Positions 30,091-40,260 of a DNA stretch of 64,000 nt are shown one piece after another. The stretch lies in the NCBI RefSeq assembly GCF_003269295.1, contig NZ_QLTT01000001.1, forward strand, positions 329,635 to 393,634, in the 5' to 3' direction. Position 1 is the stretch's first letter; every line of letters starts with the position of its first letter. The position numbers were made by a program, and so were the translations under genes. This stretch comes from Lentzea atacamensis. GTDB lineage: Bacteria; Actinomycetota; Actinomycetes; Mycobacteriales; Pseudonocardiaceae. Under the pieces are notes generated by a model that searched no databases, was not told the origin of the DNA, and worked only from the letters and a program-made list of their open reading frames with translations.

Positions 30091-32469
30091 TCAACCGAGT
30101 CTCCTGGTGAGCTCGACCCTCGACCGCACGCCGAGCCGCGCGAAGATGTTGCGCAGGTGGTGCTCGACCGTGCGGTGGCTCAGGAACAGCTGCGCGGCGA
30201 TCTCGCGGTTCGTCGCGCCTTCCGCGACCAGGCGGGCGATCTGCGCCTGCTGCGGCGTCAGCTCGGACCGGGGCAGCGGCGCGCCGGTCGGCTCCCCCGC
30301 CGCGCGCAGCTCGGCGCTAGCACGGGTCACCCAGTGATCTGCCTGGTAGGACTGGAAGATGCGCATGGCGTCGCGCAGGTGTTCGCGCGCCGCCTTGGGT
30401 TTGCGCCCGCGCCGCAGCCGGTTGCCGTACAGCAGCTCGGTCTTCGCGAGCTCCATCGCGGTGCCGCTTGCGCGGTGCAGCCGGATCGCTTCCTCGAAGT
30501 GCTCGTCGGCCGTGCCGTGAGCCAGCAGCGCGTGGCAGCGGTGCGAGAGCGCCAGCCGGGCCGCGCTGCCGGTGGCACCGGCCCACTTCTCGTACCTGCG
30601 GAGTGCTCTGTCCCCTGTGGACGGTTCGCCGCACGCGACGGCGGCCTCCACGACGTGCGGTGCGGCCATCACCTTGATGCCGACGTGACCGGAGTGCAGC
30701 CGCAACCGGCCCAGTGCGTCGGCCGGCCGGTCCCGTGTCAGGTCGACGCACGCGAAAGCCCACGCGCGCAGTGTGCCGGGCCGGATCAGCCCGCGCTGGG
30801 TGATGTGCTCGGTGGCGGTGCCGATGCGTTCCAGCGCGCTGTCCGCGTCTCCGCGCAACGCCGCGAGCAGCGCGAGGATCGTCAGGTGGTCGACCACCGC
30901 GTTGTGCTGGCCGATCGCGGTCGCCGCGTGCACGCCCTCGGTGGCCGCGGTGAGCGCCGCGTCGTGCTGGTCCAGCAGCAACGCCGACAGCGCCCGGTAC
31001 ACCAGCGCCCACGGCACCAGCGCGATCAGTCCGCACTCCCGCGCCGACGTGACCGCGCTGGTCGCCATCTCGTGCGCACGGGCGGCGTCGCCCAGCACGT
31101 ACGCGGCCTGGCTCGCCCAGATCCGCGCCTGCGGTCCCGGGACCCGGCCGGCGAGCTCGACCACCTCGCGCAGCACTGGCAGGGCCTCGTCGTGCCGTCC
31201 GGCGAACGTCGCGGACATCCCGATCAGGTGGTCGAGCGTGAGACGGGTGGCGGGCGACTCGTCGTCGCGGAGGATCTCCCTCGCGAACTCCGCCGCCTCG
31301 GCGTGCCGGCGCTGGTCACCCGCGATGTTCGCGGCCTCGCCGGCGAACCCCAGCGCGGCCACCGCGAGCGAGCGCCGGGTGCCCGCCAGGCTCTTCGCGG
31401 CCCGGACCAGGCGGTCGGCGGCCACGTCCGGCAGTCCCTCACCCAGTTCGATGCCGCCGGCCAGCAGGTCCGTGAGCGCCGTCAGCTCCGGGTTGTCGGT
31501 CAGCCGGACGGCGGTGCGCAGGACGGCCCGCGACCGGTGCGGCGCACCGTGCGACCAGTGGTCCGAGGCGGCGTTCAGCAGGCGCCGCGCCTTCACCTCG
31601 GGATCGGCGGTGAGCTGGGCCGCGCGGTCGTGGTCGCGGGCCGCGGTGGCGAAGTCACCGCACCGGCGGGCGCGTTCGGCGTGCGCGGTGAGCACCTCCG
31701 CGAGCGCGGTGTCCTGGCTCGTGACCGCCTCGTGCCAGGTGCGGCGAGGTCCCGGTGGCAGGGTCGCCGCCAGCTCTGCGTGTGCCTCGCGGCGCAGCTC
31801 CAGCGGCACTTCCGCGCGCAGCACCGACCGGACGAGCCTGCGCGGATCGAGCAACGAACCCGCTTCCACCACGGCATCGAGGTCCAGCGCGGCCAGAGCC
31901 TCGGCGTCGAGCTCCTCGTCCACCGCGGCCAGCGCGACGACGTGCCGTGCGCGACGCGACAGCGCGTCGAACCGGGCACGCCACCGGATCCGCAGCGAGC
32001 TGTTCGCGGGCAGCACCTCTGGCGGCGGCGCGGTGCCCCCGAGCTGGGCGGGCGTGAGGGACTCCGCCAGCTCGACCAGCGCCAGCGGGTTCCCGCAGGC
32101 CAGGTCGGCGAGGTCCACGGCGAGGGTGGCGGGCACACCCGGCACCAGGTCGTGCAGCACGCGCAGGCTCGTCGAGCGGTCCAGCGGGTCGAGGGTCACG
32201 CTCGGCAGCCCGCGCGGCTCGCCCTCGCTGGCGATGAGCAGCGCGGCCCGTGTGCCGGTGACGTCGCGAGCGAGCCGCAGGAGGTCGTCGTCGAGAGAGA
32301 GGACGTCCAGGCACAGCAACGCGTCGTAGCTGTCCCGTACGGCGTTCAGCAGCGCGGTCTTGCCCGAACCGGCCTCACCGCGCAGCACCAGCACCCCGCC
32401 GCACCCAACGCGCGCACGGCTGATCAACGCGTCGACGGCGACGCGCTGCCGGTCACGACCACGCAGCAT
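30091..32469 (-). CDS. STAND-type LuxR-family regulator (large ATP-binding)
   Basis: 792 residues from ATG 32469. The N-terminus has an AAA/STAND ATPase with Walker [12 protein letters not shown] near residue 35, the middle is a long helical/TPR-like region, and the C-terminus is a LuxR HTH ([51 protein letters not shown]). Such LAL regulators respond to inducer or ATP binding. It lies 13 bases upstream of the thioesterase/dehydrogenase pair, which it probably controls, and is divergent from the polyesterase gene. Confidence 0.92.
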   Translation of the reverse strand: MLRGRDRQRVAVDALISRARVGCGGVLVLRGEAGSGKTALLNAVRDSYDALLCLDVLSLDDDLLRLARDVTGTRAALLIASEGEPRGLPSVTLDPLDRSTSLRVLHDLVPGVPATLAVDLADLACGNPLALVELAESLTPAQLGGTAPPPEVLPANSSLRIRWRARFDALSRRARHVVALAAVDEELDAEALAALDLDAVVEAGSLLDPRRLVRSVLRAEVPLELRREAHAELAATLPPGPRRTWHEAVTSQDTALAEVLTAHAERARRCGDFATAARDHDRAAQLTADPEVKARRLLNAASDHWSHGAPHRSRAVLRTAVRLTDNPELTALTDLLAGGIELGEGLPDVAADRLVRAAKSLAGTRRSLAVAALGFAGEAANIAGDQRRHAEAAEFAREILRDDESPATRLTLDHLIGMSATFAGRHDEALPVLREVVELAGRVPGPQARIWASQAAYVLGDAARAHEMATSAVTSARECGLIALVPWALVYRALSALLLDQHDAALTAATEGVHAATAIGQHNAVVDHLTILALLAALRGDADSALERIGTATEHITQRGLIRPGTLRAWAFACVDLTRDRPADALGRLRLHSGHVGIKVMAAPHVVEAAVACGEPSTGDRALRRYEKWAGATGSAARLALSHRCHALLAHGTADEHFEEAIRLHRASGTAMELAKTELLYGNRLRRGRKPKAAREHLRDAMRIFQSYQADHWVTRASAELRAAGEPTGAPLPRSELTPQQAQIARLVAEGATNREIAAQLFLSHRTVEHHLRNIFARLGVRSRVELTRRLG

Positions 32470-32556
32470 CGGGCCAGTCTTACGGCCCCCGGACGGCCTG
32501 CGGAAGGGGTCACGGCGAAATTCACCTACCGCTGTTAGTTTTGTGCCCGAAGTTTC

Positions 32557-32570
32557 CCGGTCAAGACCGG
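32557..32570. promoter_or_regulatory. Short palindrome upstream of the polyesterase gene
   Basis: CCGGTC-AA-GACCGG is a 6-bp-arm inverted repeat in the region between the divergent LuxR regulator (start 32469) and the polyesterase (start 32658). It may be an operator. No -10/-35 pair is clear. Confidence 0.35.
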
Positions 32571-32657
32571 TGGTTGCACCGATGCGGACCGCACGACACG
32601 GGTTGCAGGGTCGAGAACGTCCTCTCAGTTCCCCTGCCGAATGAGGAGTACAACGCC

Positions 32658-33506
32658 GTGCAACTCCGTTCATTGATCCCGATCGCGCTCTCACTGCTGC
32701 TGGTCGGCGGCACCGCGCACGCCGCCGACAACCCGTACGAACGCGGCCCCGCCCCCACCACCGCGAGCATCGAGGCGGCACGCGGCCCGTTCGCCATCTC
32801 GCAGACCTCGGTGTCGTCGCTCGTCGGAGGCTTCGGCGGCGGCACGATCTACTACCCGACCAGCACCGCGTCCGGCACGTTCGGCGCGGTGGCCATCTCG
32901 CCCGGTTTCACCGGCACGCAGGCGACCATCGCGTGGCTCGGCCCGCGCATCGCGTCCCAGGGCTTCGTGGTGTTCACCATCGACACGACCACGGTCTTCG
33001 ACCAGCCCGACAGCCGCGCGACGCAACTGCTCGCGGCGCTGGACTACCTGACCCAGCGCAGCGACGTGCGGTCGCGGGTCGACGCCACCCGGCTCGGCGT
33101 CATGGGTCACTCGATGGGCGGTGGCGGCAGCCTGCGCGCCGCCGCCCAGCGCCCGGCACTGCAGGCGGCGATCCCGCTGACCGGCTGGCACACCACGAAG
33201 AACTGGTCGACGGTGCGGGTGCCGACCATGGTGATCGGCGCCGAGAACGACTCCATCGCACCGGTCGCACAGCACTCCGAGCCGTTCTACACGTCACTGC
33301 CGTCCACTTTGGACAAGGCGTACCTGGAGCTCAACAACGCCTCGCACCTGGCACCGAACACGTCCAACACGACGATCGCCAAGTACAGCATCTCGTGGCT
33401 CAAGCGGTTCGTCGACAACGACACCCGCTACGAGCAGTTCCTCTGCCCCGCCCCACGTCCCGGCACCCTGATCGAGGAGTACCGCGACACCTGCCCGCAC
33501 TCCTGA
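32658..33506 (+). CDS. Secreted cutinase/polyester hydrolase (PET-hydrolase-like family)
   Basis: 282 residues from GTG 32658 with GAGGAG nine bases upstream. The signal peptide ([20 protein letters not shown], cleaved after HA) leads into a mature protein starting [16 protein letters not shown]. The alpha/beta-hydrolase triad is complete: Ser152 in GHSMGGGG, Asp198 in [10 protein letters not shown], His230 in [10 protein letters not shown]. Subtracting 22 signal residues gives 130/176/208, the numbering of Thermobifida cutinases. The subsite Trp (TGWHTTKNW) and the C-terminal disulfide (FLCPAP...YRDTCPHS) are conserved. It is therefore a likely polyesterase acting on cutin-like or synthetic polyesters; activity on PET is inference. 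Confidence 0.95.
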   Translation: MQLRSLIPIALSLLLVGGTAHAADNPYERGPAPTTASIEAARGPFAISQTSVSSLVGGFGGGTIYYPTSTASGTFGAVAISPGFTGTQATIAWLGPRIASQGFVVFTIDTTTVFDQPDSRATQLLAALDYLTQRSDVRSRVDATRLGVMGHSMGGGGSLRAAAQRPALQAAIPLTGWHTTKNWSTVRVPTMVIGAENDSIAPVAQHSEPFYTSLPSTLDKAYLELNNASHLAPNTSNTTIAKYSISWLKRFVDNDTRYEQFLCPAPRPGTLIEEYRDTCPHS

Positions 33507-33544
33507 TCCGAGCACGGGTCGCGGCACGGCGCCGCGACCCGTTC

Positions 33545-35920
33545 TCAGGACAGCGCCGCCGGTTCCCGGTGCGGGGTCCAGCGCAGGTGGACGTTCCGGT
33601 CGGGAGCGTCCGCCCGCAACAGCGACAGCCGCGGCCGGACGGCGTCGGTGCGCGACGTCGGCGGCTTGCGGCTGCCGGCCTGGAACTGGACAGGCCACTG
33701 GGCCCCGGCGCCGCGGTAGTCCTGTTCGGCCGCCGCGTGCAGGGTCCAGTGCGGGTCGTACAGGTGCGTGCGGCCGATCGCGCACAGGTCGGCGCGGCCC
33801 GCCAGCAGGATGGAGTTCACGTCGTCGTAGGACGCGATGGCACCGACCGCGATGACCGCCGTGCCGGTGGCGGCGGCGACCTCGTGCCGGATCCGGTCGG
33901 CGAACGGGGTCTGGTACGAGCGGCCGTACGCCGGCCGCTCCTCCCTGGCGACCTGCCCCGACGACACGTCGATCCCGTCCGCCCCGTGCGAGATGAAGGC
34001 ACGGGCGATCTCTACCGCGTCGTGCTCGGTGTTGCCGCCGCTGATCCAGTCGGTCGCGGAGACGCGCACGATCATCGGCCGTTCGGCCGGCCACGCCGCG
34101 CGAACCGCGTCGAACACCTCCAAGGGGTACCGCAGCCGGTGCTCCAGCGAGCCGCCGTAGGAGTCGGTGCGCTGGTTCGCGATCGGCGAAAGGAACGACG
34201 ACAGCAGGTAGCCGTGCGCACAGTGCAGTTCGACCAGGTCGAAACCCGCTTCGGCACCACGCCGGGCGGCGGCGGCGAACTCGGCGGTGATCCGGTCCAT
34301 CTCGTCGCGGCCGATCTCGCGCGGCACAGGCGATCCCGGCCCGTACGGCAGTGGCGACGGGCCGACGGTCTCCCAGTTGCCCTCCGGCAGCGGGTCGTCC
34401 ATGCCCTCCCACATCAGGCGCGTCGAGCCCTTGCGGCCGGAATGCCCCAGCTGCAGACCGATCCGGGCGGTGCTGCGCTCGTGGACGAACGACACGATCC
34501 GCGCCCAGGAGTCGCGCTGCTCGTCGTTCCACAGGCCGGTGCAGCCGGGCGTGATGCGGCCCTCCGGTGAGACGCAGACCATCTCCGTCATCACCAGCCC
34601 CGCCCCGCCCATCGCCTTGGACCCGAGGTGGACGAGGTGGAAGTCGCCCGGCACGCCGTCGACGGCCGAGTACATGTCCATCGGCGAGACGATCACCCGG
34701 TTCTTCAGCTCCAGCTGTCCCAGGCGGAACGGCTGGAACATCGCCGGCGCGGTGCTCTCCAGCCCCTGCGAGGCGGCGAAAGCGGCGTCGACGCGGTCGG
34801 CGAAGTCCGAGTCGCGGGTGCGGAGGTTGTCGTAGGTGATCCGGCGGGACCGCGTCAGCAGGTTGAAGCAGAACCGGGTCGGCTCCTGCCCCACGTACAT
34901 GCCGATGTTCTCGAACCATTCCAGCGACGCCTGCGCGGCTCGTTGCGTGGACTCCACGACGGGACGCCGCTCGGTCTCGTACGCCGTCAGCGCGGTCTCG
35001 ACGTCCGGGTGCTCGTGCAGGCACGCGGCGAGAGCGAGCGAGTCCTCCATCGCGAGCTTGGTGCCGGAGCCGATCGAGAAGTGCGCGGTGTGCGCGGCGT
35101 CGCCGACGAGGACCAGGTTGCCGTCGTGCCAGCGCTCGTTGCGCACGGTGGTGAAGCTCAGCCACTTCGAGTTGTTCGCGAACACCTGGTGGCCCGCCAG
35201 TTCCTCGGCGAACAGCTCGCGGATCCGCTCGACAGCGGACATGTCGGAGACGCCGGGAGGAAACTCCTCGGCGGTGTCGAACCCGGCGCGGCGCCAGACG
35301 TCCTCGTGCATCTCGACGATGAACGTGGAACCGGTGCCGGAGTACGGATAGCCGTGGACCTGCATCGTGCCCCACTCGGTGTCCCTGATGAAGAACTGGA
35401 ACGCCTCGAAGACCCGGTCGGTGCCGAGCCACATGTACCTGTTGTGGCGGCGGTCCAGGGTGGTGCGGAAGCTGTCCGGAAAGGACTGTCGCACCAGCGA
35501 GTTGACGCCGTCCGCCCCGACCACCAGATCGTGCGACTCGCGCAGCCGGTCCGCGGCGGGGGCGGGTGTCGAGAAGTGCACCACCACACCGAGATCACGG
35601 CATCGCCGCTGCAGCAGGCCGAGCAGCTCCTTGCGCCCCATCGCCGCGAAGCCCTGACCACCCACGGTGTGGCTCTCGCCCCGGTAGTGGATGTCGATGT
35701 CCGTCCACCTGGCGAACCTGCGCGCCATGGCGTCGGCGAACTCGGGGTCGGCGTTCTCGATCCCGCCCAGGGTCTCGTCGGAGAACACCACGCCGAAGCC
35801 GAACGTGTCGTCCGGGGCGTTGCGTTCCCAGACGGTGATCTCGTGGCGCGGGTCGAGCTGCTTCATCAGCGCGGCGAAGTACAGGCCACCGGGGCCACCG
35901 CCGACGACACCGATCTTCAC
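33545..35920 (-). CDS. Bifunctional salicylyl-CoA 5-hydroxylase type: FAD monooxygenase fused to Old Yellow Enzyme
   Basis: 791 residues from GTG 35920. Residues 1-390 are a PHBH-fold FAD hydroxylase (MKIGVVGGGPGGLYFAALMK, NLVLVGDAAHTAHFSIGSGTKLAMED with the GDAAH FAD motif). Residues 400-770 are an Old Yellow Enzyme TIM barrel (MFQPFRLGQLELKNRVIVSPMDMYS, LQLGHSGRKG, DLVELHCAHGYLLSSFLSP, VAVGAIASYDDVN). This fusion is the arrangement of SdgC-like salicylyl-CoA 5-hydroxylases and 2-aminobenzoyl-CoA monooxygenase/reductases. It overlaps the CoA ligase by 4 bases (GTGA). The likely step is hydroxylation of salicylyl-CoA towards gentisyl-CoA. Confidence 0.9.
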   Translation of the reverse strand: MKIGVVGGGPGGLYFAALMKQLDPRHEITVWERNAPDDTFGFGVVFSDETLGGIENADPEFADAMARRFARWTDIDIHYRGESHTVGGQGFAAMGRKELLGLLQRRCRDLGVVVHFSTPAPAADRLRESHDLVVGADGVNSLVRQSFPDSFRTTLDRRHNRYMWLGTDRVFEAFQFFIRDTEWGTMQVHGYPYSGTGSTFIVEMHEDVWRRAGFDTAEEFPPGVSDMSAVERIRELFAEELAGHQVFANNSKWLSFTTVRNERWHDGNLVLVGDAAHTAHFSIGSGTKLAMEDSLALAACLHEHPDVETALTAYETERRPVVESTQRAAQASLEWFENIGMYVGQEPTRFCFNLLTRSRRITYDNLRTRDSDFADRVDAAFAASQGLESTAPAMFQPFRLGQLELKNRVIVSPMDMYSAVDGVPGDFHLVHLGSKAMGGAGLVMTEMVCVSPEGRITPGCTGLWNDEQRDSWARIVSFVHERSTARIGLQLGHSGRKGSTRLMWEGMDDPLPEGNWETVGPSPLPYGPGSPVPREIGRDEMDRITAEFAAAARRGAEAGFDLVELHCAHGYLLSSFLSPIANQRTDSYGGSLEHRLRYPLEVFDAVRAAWPAERPMIVRVSATDWISGGNTEHDAVEIARAFISHGADGIDVSSGQVAREERPAYGRSYQTPFADRIRHEVAAATGTAVIAVGAIASYDDVNSILLAGRADLCAIGRTHLYDPHWTLHAAAEQDYRGAGAQWPVQFQAGSRKPPTSRTDAVRPRLSLLRADAPDRNVHLRWTPHREPAALS

Positions 35921-37506
35921 GTGAGCACCTCGTCCTCGACGATCTCGCGGAGTGCGAAGCGCTGCAGCTTGCCGCTCGCGTTGCGCGGCAACGAGTCGCG
36001 GAACCGCACGTCGCGCGGGTACTTGTAGGGGGCGATGGTCCGCTTCACGTGGTCCTGGATCTCCCTGGCCTTCTCGGCGTCGGCCGGTACGCCCTCCCGC
36101 AACACCACGAAGGCGCACACGACCGAGCCGCGTTCGTCGTCGGGCTTGGCCACGACGGCGGACTCCACCACGTCGGGATGGGTGTCGATGGCCTCCTCGA
36201 CCTCCGGCCCGCCGATGTTGTACCCGGAGGACACGATCATGTGGTCGCTGCGGGCGTGGTAGTGGAAGTAGCCGTCCTCGTCGCGGTGGAACACGTCACC
36301 GGTGACGTTCCAGCCGTTCACCACGTAGTCCTTCTGCCGCGCGTCGTCGAGGTAGCGGCAGCCGACCGGGCCGATGACCCCCAGCCGCCCCGGCTCACCG
36401 GGGCCGAGCTCCTCGCCCTCGGGGCCGAGCACGGTCGCGCGGTAACCGGGCACCGGCTTCCCGGTGGCGCCGGGCCGGATGTCGTCGCCGGCGGCCGAGA
36501 TGAAGATGTGCAGCAGCTCGGTGGCGCCGATGCCGTCGATCACCCGGAGCCCGAGCCGCTCGCGCAGCCGTTCCCAGGTCTCCCGCGGGATGTGCTCACC
36601 GGCCGACACCGCGCCGCGCAGGCCCGCGAGCTTCTGCTCCGCGCCGTCCCGCAGAATCGCCTTGTACGCCGTCGGTGCCGTCGCGAGCACCGTGACCCCG
36701 TGCTCTGCCACCAGATCCGCGATCTGCGCCGGGGTGGCGGCCTCGGTCAGCAGCGCGCAGGCGCCGGCTCGCAACGGGAAGACCACGAGCATGCCCAGGC
36801 CGAAGGTGAACGCGAACGGCGCCGTGCAGGCGACGAGGTCGTTCTCGTTCAACCGCAACACGTGCCGGCCGAACGTGTTGTCGATCGACAGGACGTCGCG
36901 GTGGAAGTGCGCGGTGATCTTGGGCGCCCCGGTGCTGCCGGACGTCGGCGCCAGCAGCGCCACGTCGTCGGCGGCGGTGTCCACGGCGGTGAACTCCCCC
37001 GGCTTGGTTCCCGCACGTGCCGCGAGGTCGTCGTACTCCACGACCTCCAGCGACGACAGCACGGTGCGCACGTCCTCGGTGAACCTGTTGTCCACCAACG
37101 CGATCGACGGACGTGTCCGCTCCAGGACCGGCGTCAGTTCACGGGCTCGCAACGCCACCATCGTGGTCACGACGACACCGCCGGCCTTGAGCACGCCGAG
37201 CCACGCGGCCACCGTCCACGGGTTGTTGGGCGACCGCAGCATCACCCGTTGTCCCGGCACGAGTCCGAGGTCCTCGGTGAGCACGTGAGCGACCTGGTTG
37301 GCGCGGGTCCGCAGCTCGCCGTAGGACCACACCTCCCCGGCGGGCGTGCGCAGCGCGGGCCGGTCGGGTCCGAACTTCGCCACCGGGACATCGATGAGCT
37401 CGGTGGCGGCGTTCAGCCGCTCCGGGTAGTTCAGCTCCGGTGTCGTGAACTCGATCGTCGGCCACAACTCCGCGGGCGGGAGGTGGTCACGAGCGAAGGT
37501 GTCCAT
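35917..37506 (-). CDS. Aryl-CoA ligase (salicylate/2-aminobenzoate-CoA ligase type)
   Basis: 529 residues of the ANL adenylate-forming family: ATP motif LLAPTSGSTGAPKITAHFHRD, GATELLHIF, GWNVTGDVFHRDEDGYFHYHARSDHMIVSSGYNIGGPEVE, and the C-terminal catalytic Lys in NASGKLQRF. The N-terminal pattern LPPAELWPTIEFTTPELNYPERLNAATEL is typical of benzoate/2-aminobenzoate CoA ligases. With the fused hydroxylase downstream it fits activation of salicylate (or anthranilate) to its CoA ester as the first pathway step. The start overlaps the thioesterase gene by 20 bases. Confidence 0.92.
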   Translation of the reverse strand: MDTFARDHLPPAELWPTIEFTTPELNYPERLNAATELIDVPVAKFGPDRPALRTPAGEVWSYGELRTRANQVAHVLTEDLGLVPGQRVMLRSPNNPWTVAAWLGVLKAGGVVVTTMVALRARELTPVLERTRPSIALVDNRFTEDVRTVLSSLEVVEYDDLAARAGTKPGEFTAVDTAADDVALLAPTSGSTGAPKITAHFHRDVLSIDNTFGRHVLRLNENDLVACTAPFAFTFGLGMLVVFPLRAGACALLTEAATPAQIADLVAEHGVTVLATAPTAYKAILRDGAEQKLAGLRGAVSAGEHIPRETWERLRERLGLRVIDGIGATELLHIFISAAGDDIRPGATGKPVPGYRATVLGPEGEELGPGEPGRLGVIGPVGCRYLDDARQKDYVVNGWNVTGDVFHRDEDGYFHYHARSDHMIVSSGYNIGGPEVEEAIDTHPDVVESAVVAKPDDERGSVVCAFVVLREGVPADAEKAREIQDHVKRTIAPYKYPRDVRFRDSLPRNASGKLQRFALREIVEDEVLT

Positions 37507-38434
37507 GCTGAGTCCTTCCGGCGGCAGGTCGAGCGGCGCGGATCATGCCCTCCTGGGCAACGGTGGCGAGGTGACGGTGATCGCGGGTGAAGAAGCGGCC
37601 GTACCCGAGGCCGCGTCCCCCGTCCGCGGCGACCGCTTCCTGGGTGTAGAGCAGCCAGTCGCCGACCGGCCCCTGGCGGTGGAACCACATGGCGTGGTCG
37701 AGGCTCGCGGTGACCAGTCCCGGCTGCGCCCACGGCAGGTCGAGCACCCGCAGGACGGGCTCCAGGATCGTGTAGTCGCAGACGTACGCCAGCGCGGCGA
37801 GGTCCCGTTGCGCGTCGGTCAGTCCCTCGACCGGGCGCAGCGGGTCGAACGGCCTGACCCACACCGCCTGGTGCGGGACGCGCTCGCCCTCGACCGCGAG
37901 ATAGACCGGGCCGGGCACGTGCCGCATGTCGAAACTCCGGCCACCGGACCAGTACGCCTTCGACACCTCGGTCATCGAGCCGCCGCTGCGCCCGGCGAGG
38001 TAGTCCGCCGAACCGGGCAGCTCCTCCGGTCCGGGCACACCGCCGGCGAACTCGGCCTGGAAGCTGCCGCCGGCCTCGCCGGCCGCGAAGTTCGCCAGGC
38101 AGACGTAGAGGGGCTTGCCGTTCTGGTAGCCGCGGACCTGACGGGTGCTGTAGCCACGGCCGTCGCGCAGCAGCTCCACCTCGTAGCGCACCCGGGCGCC
38201 GATGTCGGCCGGGCGCAGGAAGTAGCTGTGCATCGAGTGCAGCGTCTTGCCGTCGGTCACCGATCGCATGGCGGCGGCAGCCGCGGCGGCGACCAGGTCA
38301 CCGCCGTACGCCTTGGGCCACGGGCAGGGCTGGGTGACGGCGGTGAAAGCCAGGTCGAAGTGCTGCGGCTCGGCCTCGTCCAGGGTGATGGCCGACGTGA
38401 ACACCGCCGACGTCGCGAGGGTCCCGGTGGTCAT
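37487..38434 (-). CDS. TesB-type acyl-CoA thioesterase II
   Basis: 315 residues of a double-hotdog thioesterase. The first half has KAYGGDLVAAAAAAAMRSVTDGKTLHSMHSYFLRPADIG, the second LDHAMWFHRQGPVGDWLLYTQEAVAADGGRGLGYGRFFTRDHRHLATVAQEGMIR, both TesB signatures including the Asp and Gln active-site positions. It lies between the cupin gene (4-base ATGA overlap) and the CoA ligase. It probably releases the free aromatic acid from its CoA ester (for example gentisyl-CoA to gentisate) in this catabolic route. Confidence 0.92.
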   Translation of the reverse strand: MTTGTLATSAVFTSAITLDEAEPQHFDLAFTAVTQPCPWPKAYGGDLVAAAAAAAMRSVTDGKTLHSMHSYFLRPADIGARVRYEVELLRDGRGYSTRQVRGYQNGKPLYVCLANFAAGEAGGSFQAEFAGGVPGPEELPGSADYLAGRSGGSMTEVSKAYWSGGRSFDMRHVPGPVYLAVEGERVPHQAVWVRPFDPLRPVEGLTDAQRDLAALAYVCDYTILEPVLRVLDLPWAQPGLVTASLDHAMWFHRQGPVGDWLLYTQEAVAADGGRGLGYGRFFTRDHRHLATVAQEGMIRAARPAAGRTQHGHLRS

Positions 38435-38922
38435 CGGGTCAGCCAATCGCGCAGCTCCTCGTCCGGGACGTCGTCGAGGTTGACGACGATGTTCTCCGGC
38501 GTCCGCGTCGTCATCCACGTCAAGGGCTTGTTGCGCGAGAGGTTGCACTCGATGTGCGGCATGAACGGCGGCACGAAGACCCAGTCGCCCTCCTCCATGT
38601 CGACGTAGTCCTCGAACTTCTCGCCGAAGTAGATCCGCGCCCGGCCGGAGAGGACGTAACCGCCGGTCTCCGCCTCACCGTGGTGGTGGGTGACCGAGCG
38701 GTAGCCGGGTTCGTTGGTGACCTTGCCGAACCACAGCTTCGTCGCCGGGGTGTGCTGGATGCTCACGCCGGAGATCCGGATCGCGCCGCCGGAGTTCGCG
38801 GTGTCCGGGTTCTCCATGCCGCCACGCGTCACCACCGGGGCGACCAGACCGCTGGGCAGCCGGTACATCGAGTTGTCGCCTTCGAGCTGGTACTTGCTCA
38901 GGTCGGGCTCCATATATCGCAT
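38431..38922 (-). CDS. Single-cupin protein of the aromatic pathway (gentisate dioxygenase-related?)
   Basis: 163 residues from ATG 38922, with ATG 38913 as an alternative start. The cupin metal motif is THHHGEAETGGYVLSGRARIYFGE, with further ligand His in FVPPFMPHIECNLS. It heads the cupin-thioesterase-ligase-hydroxylase operon. A gentisate 1,2-dioxygenase would be expected here but those are bicupins of about 340 residues; this protein has only one domain. It might be a short ring-cleaving dioxygenase or an accessory cupin. Confidence 0.8.
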   Translation of the reverse strand: MRYMEPDLSKYQLEGDNSMYRLPSGLVAPVVTRGGMENPDTANSGGAIRISGVSIQHTPATKLWFGKVTNEPGYRSVTHHHGEAETGGYVLSGRARIYFGEKFEDYVDMEEGDWVFVPPFMPHIECNLSRNKPLTWMTTRTPENIVVNLDDVPDEELRDWLTR

Positions 38923-38953
38923 TCTTCACCGCCGTCAGATATTGTCAATACGC

Positions 38954-39367
38954 ATGAGGCCAGTAGCAGTGAACCCGCCGAGCCTTCCCGTCCCGAGCGG
39001 CTACTCACACGGCACGCTCGCGGGCAACACGCTCCACCTGGGCGGGCAGACCGCCCTCGACGCGGACATGAAGATCGTCCCCGGCGGCATCGTCGAGCAG
39101 TTCCGCCAGGCGTTCGGCAACGTGCTGACCACGCTGCGCGAAGCGGGCGGCGAGCCGGAAGACCTGGTCAGCATCACGATCTACCTCACAGACATCCCGG
39201 ACTACCAGGCCCACGGCAAAGAGATCGGCAAGGTGTGGCGCGAGCTCGCCGGCCCCGTCTACCCCGCCATGGCGGGCATCGGCTGCACCGCCCTGTGGCA
39301 GCCGGAGGCCCTCATCGAGATCCTCGGCGTGGCCGTGATCCCCGACCACCGCCTGCGCAAGCCATAG
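38954..39367 (+). CDS. RidA/YjgF-family protein
   Basis: 137 residues from ATG 38954, matching RidA: PSGYSHGTLAGNTLHLGGQTALDADM, ILVQ-like helix EQFRQAFGNVLTTLREAGGEPEDLVSITIYLTDIPDYQAHG, and the late PAMAGIGCTALWQPEALIEILGVAVIP. RidA hydrolyses reactive enamine/imine intermediates; members in aromatic operons are often 2-aminomuconate deaminase-like. It diverges from the cupin operon with 31 bases between the starts, so the promoters overlap. No clear ribosome site. Confidence 0.88.
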   Translation: MRPVAVNPPSLPVPSGYSHGTLAGNTLHLGGQTALDADMKIVPGGIVEQFRQAFGNVLTTLREAGGEPEDLVSITIYLTDIPDYQAHGKEIGKVWRELAGPVYPAMAGIGCTALWQPEALIEILGVAVIPDHRLRKP

Positions 39368-39400
39368 CGGTTTCATGATCAGCGAAATGGGGACGCGATA

Positions 39401-40252
39401 GTGAAACTCGCTGCTGTGACCGTCGACGGCGTCCGCCGTGCCGGTGTCGTGGACGAGGCGGAGCAGTCGATCGCCCTGCTGCCGGCCACCGTCGACGACA
39501 TCGTCCGGGGCAGGCCGGCCGGTGCCCGCGGTGATGTCCTGCCGCTGGCCGAGGTCCGCCTGGAGTCGCCGCTGCACCGCTTCAACCGCGACATCCTGTG
39601 CACCGGCTGGAACTACCTGGACCACTTCGAGGAGTCGAAGGGCAAGCGCGAGGGGCAGGATCCCGCTTCCCTGCCCGAGCGCCCGACGTTCTTCACCAAG
39701 GGCCCGGACACCGTCATCGGCCCGGCCGACGACATCGCCTACGACCCGGGCCTCTCCACGAAGTGGGACTACGAGGCCGAGATCGCGATGGTCATCGGCC
39801 GCGACGGCCGGTCGATCCCCGTGGAGAAGGCCATGGACCACGTGTTCGGCTTCCTCGTCGCCAACGACGTCTCCCTGCGCGATCTCCAGCGCGCGCACGG
39901 CGGACAGTGGCTCAAGGGCAAGAGCATCGACGCCACCATGCCGCTCGGCCCGTGGCTGACGACGGCCGACGAGGTGGACGACCTCGCGAACCTGCAGGTG
40001 CAGTGCGAGGTCAACGGCCGCCTGCTGCAGAACGCCTCCAGCGGGCAGATGGCGTTCTCCTTCGCCCGGATCATCGCCGAGCTCAGCCAGGGCATGACGC
40101 TGCGCGCGGGCGACGTCATCCTCACCGGCACGCCCAGCGGCATCGGGAGCGCACGTGAGCCGCAGATCTTCCTGCAGGAGGGCGACGTGGTGGTCACGCG
40201 GGTCAGCGGGCTGGGCGAGCTGCGCAACACCGTTAAACTCACCCGCGGTTGA
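39401..40252 (+). CDS. Fumarylacetoacetate hydrolase-family enzyme (probable fumarylpyruvate hydrolase)
   Basis: 283 residues. The metal-binding FAH motif is LSTKWDYEAEIAMVIGRDGRSIPVEKAMDHVFGFLVANDVSLRDLQ, with further LKGKSIDATMPLGPWL and ILTGTPSGIGSAREP. The substrate-anchoring region is CTGWNYLDHFEE. In a gentisate pathway the final step is hydrolysis of fumarylpyruvate to fumarate and pyruvate, and this gene fits that role by context. No maleylpyruvate isomerase gene is visible. Starts at GTG 39401, 33 bases after ridA. Confidence 0.88.
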   Translation: MKLAAVTVDGVRRAGVVDEAEQSIALLPATVDDIVRGRPAGARGDVLPLAEVRLESPLHRFNRDILCTGWNYLDHFEESKGKREGQDPASLPERPTFFTKGPDTVIGPADDIAYDPGLSTKWDYEAEIAMVIGRDGRSIPVEKAMDHVFGFLVANDVSLRDLQRAHGGQWLKGKSIDATMPLGPWLTTADEVDDLANLQVQCEVNGRLLQNASSGQMAFSFARIIAELSQGMTLRAGDVILTGTPSGIGSAREPQIFLQEGDVVVTRVSGLGELRNTVKLTRG

Positions 40253-40260
40253 TCACGGGC

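Noticed and set aside
30157-32538. 793-codon plus-strand frame opposite the LuxR regulator
   Set aside because: Antisense shadow; the minus strand has the Walker A and LuxR motifs.
34628-37590. Long plus-strand frames opposite the hydroxylase and CoA ligase
   Set aside because: Compositional shadows of the catabolic genes.
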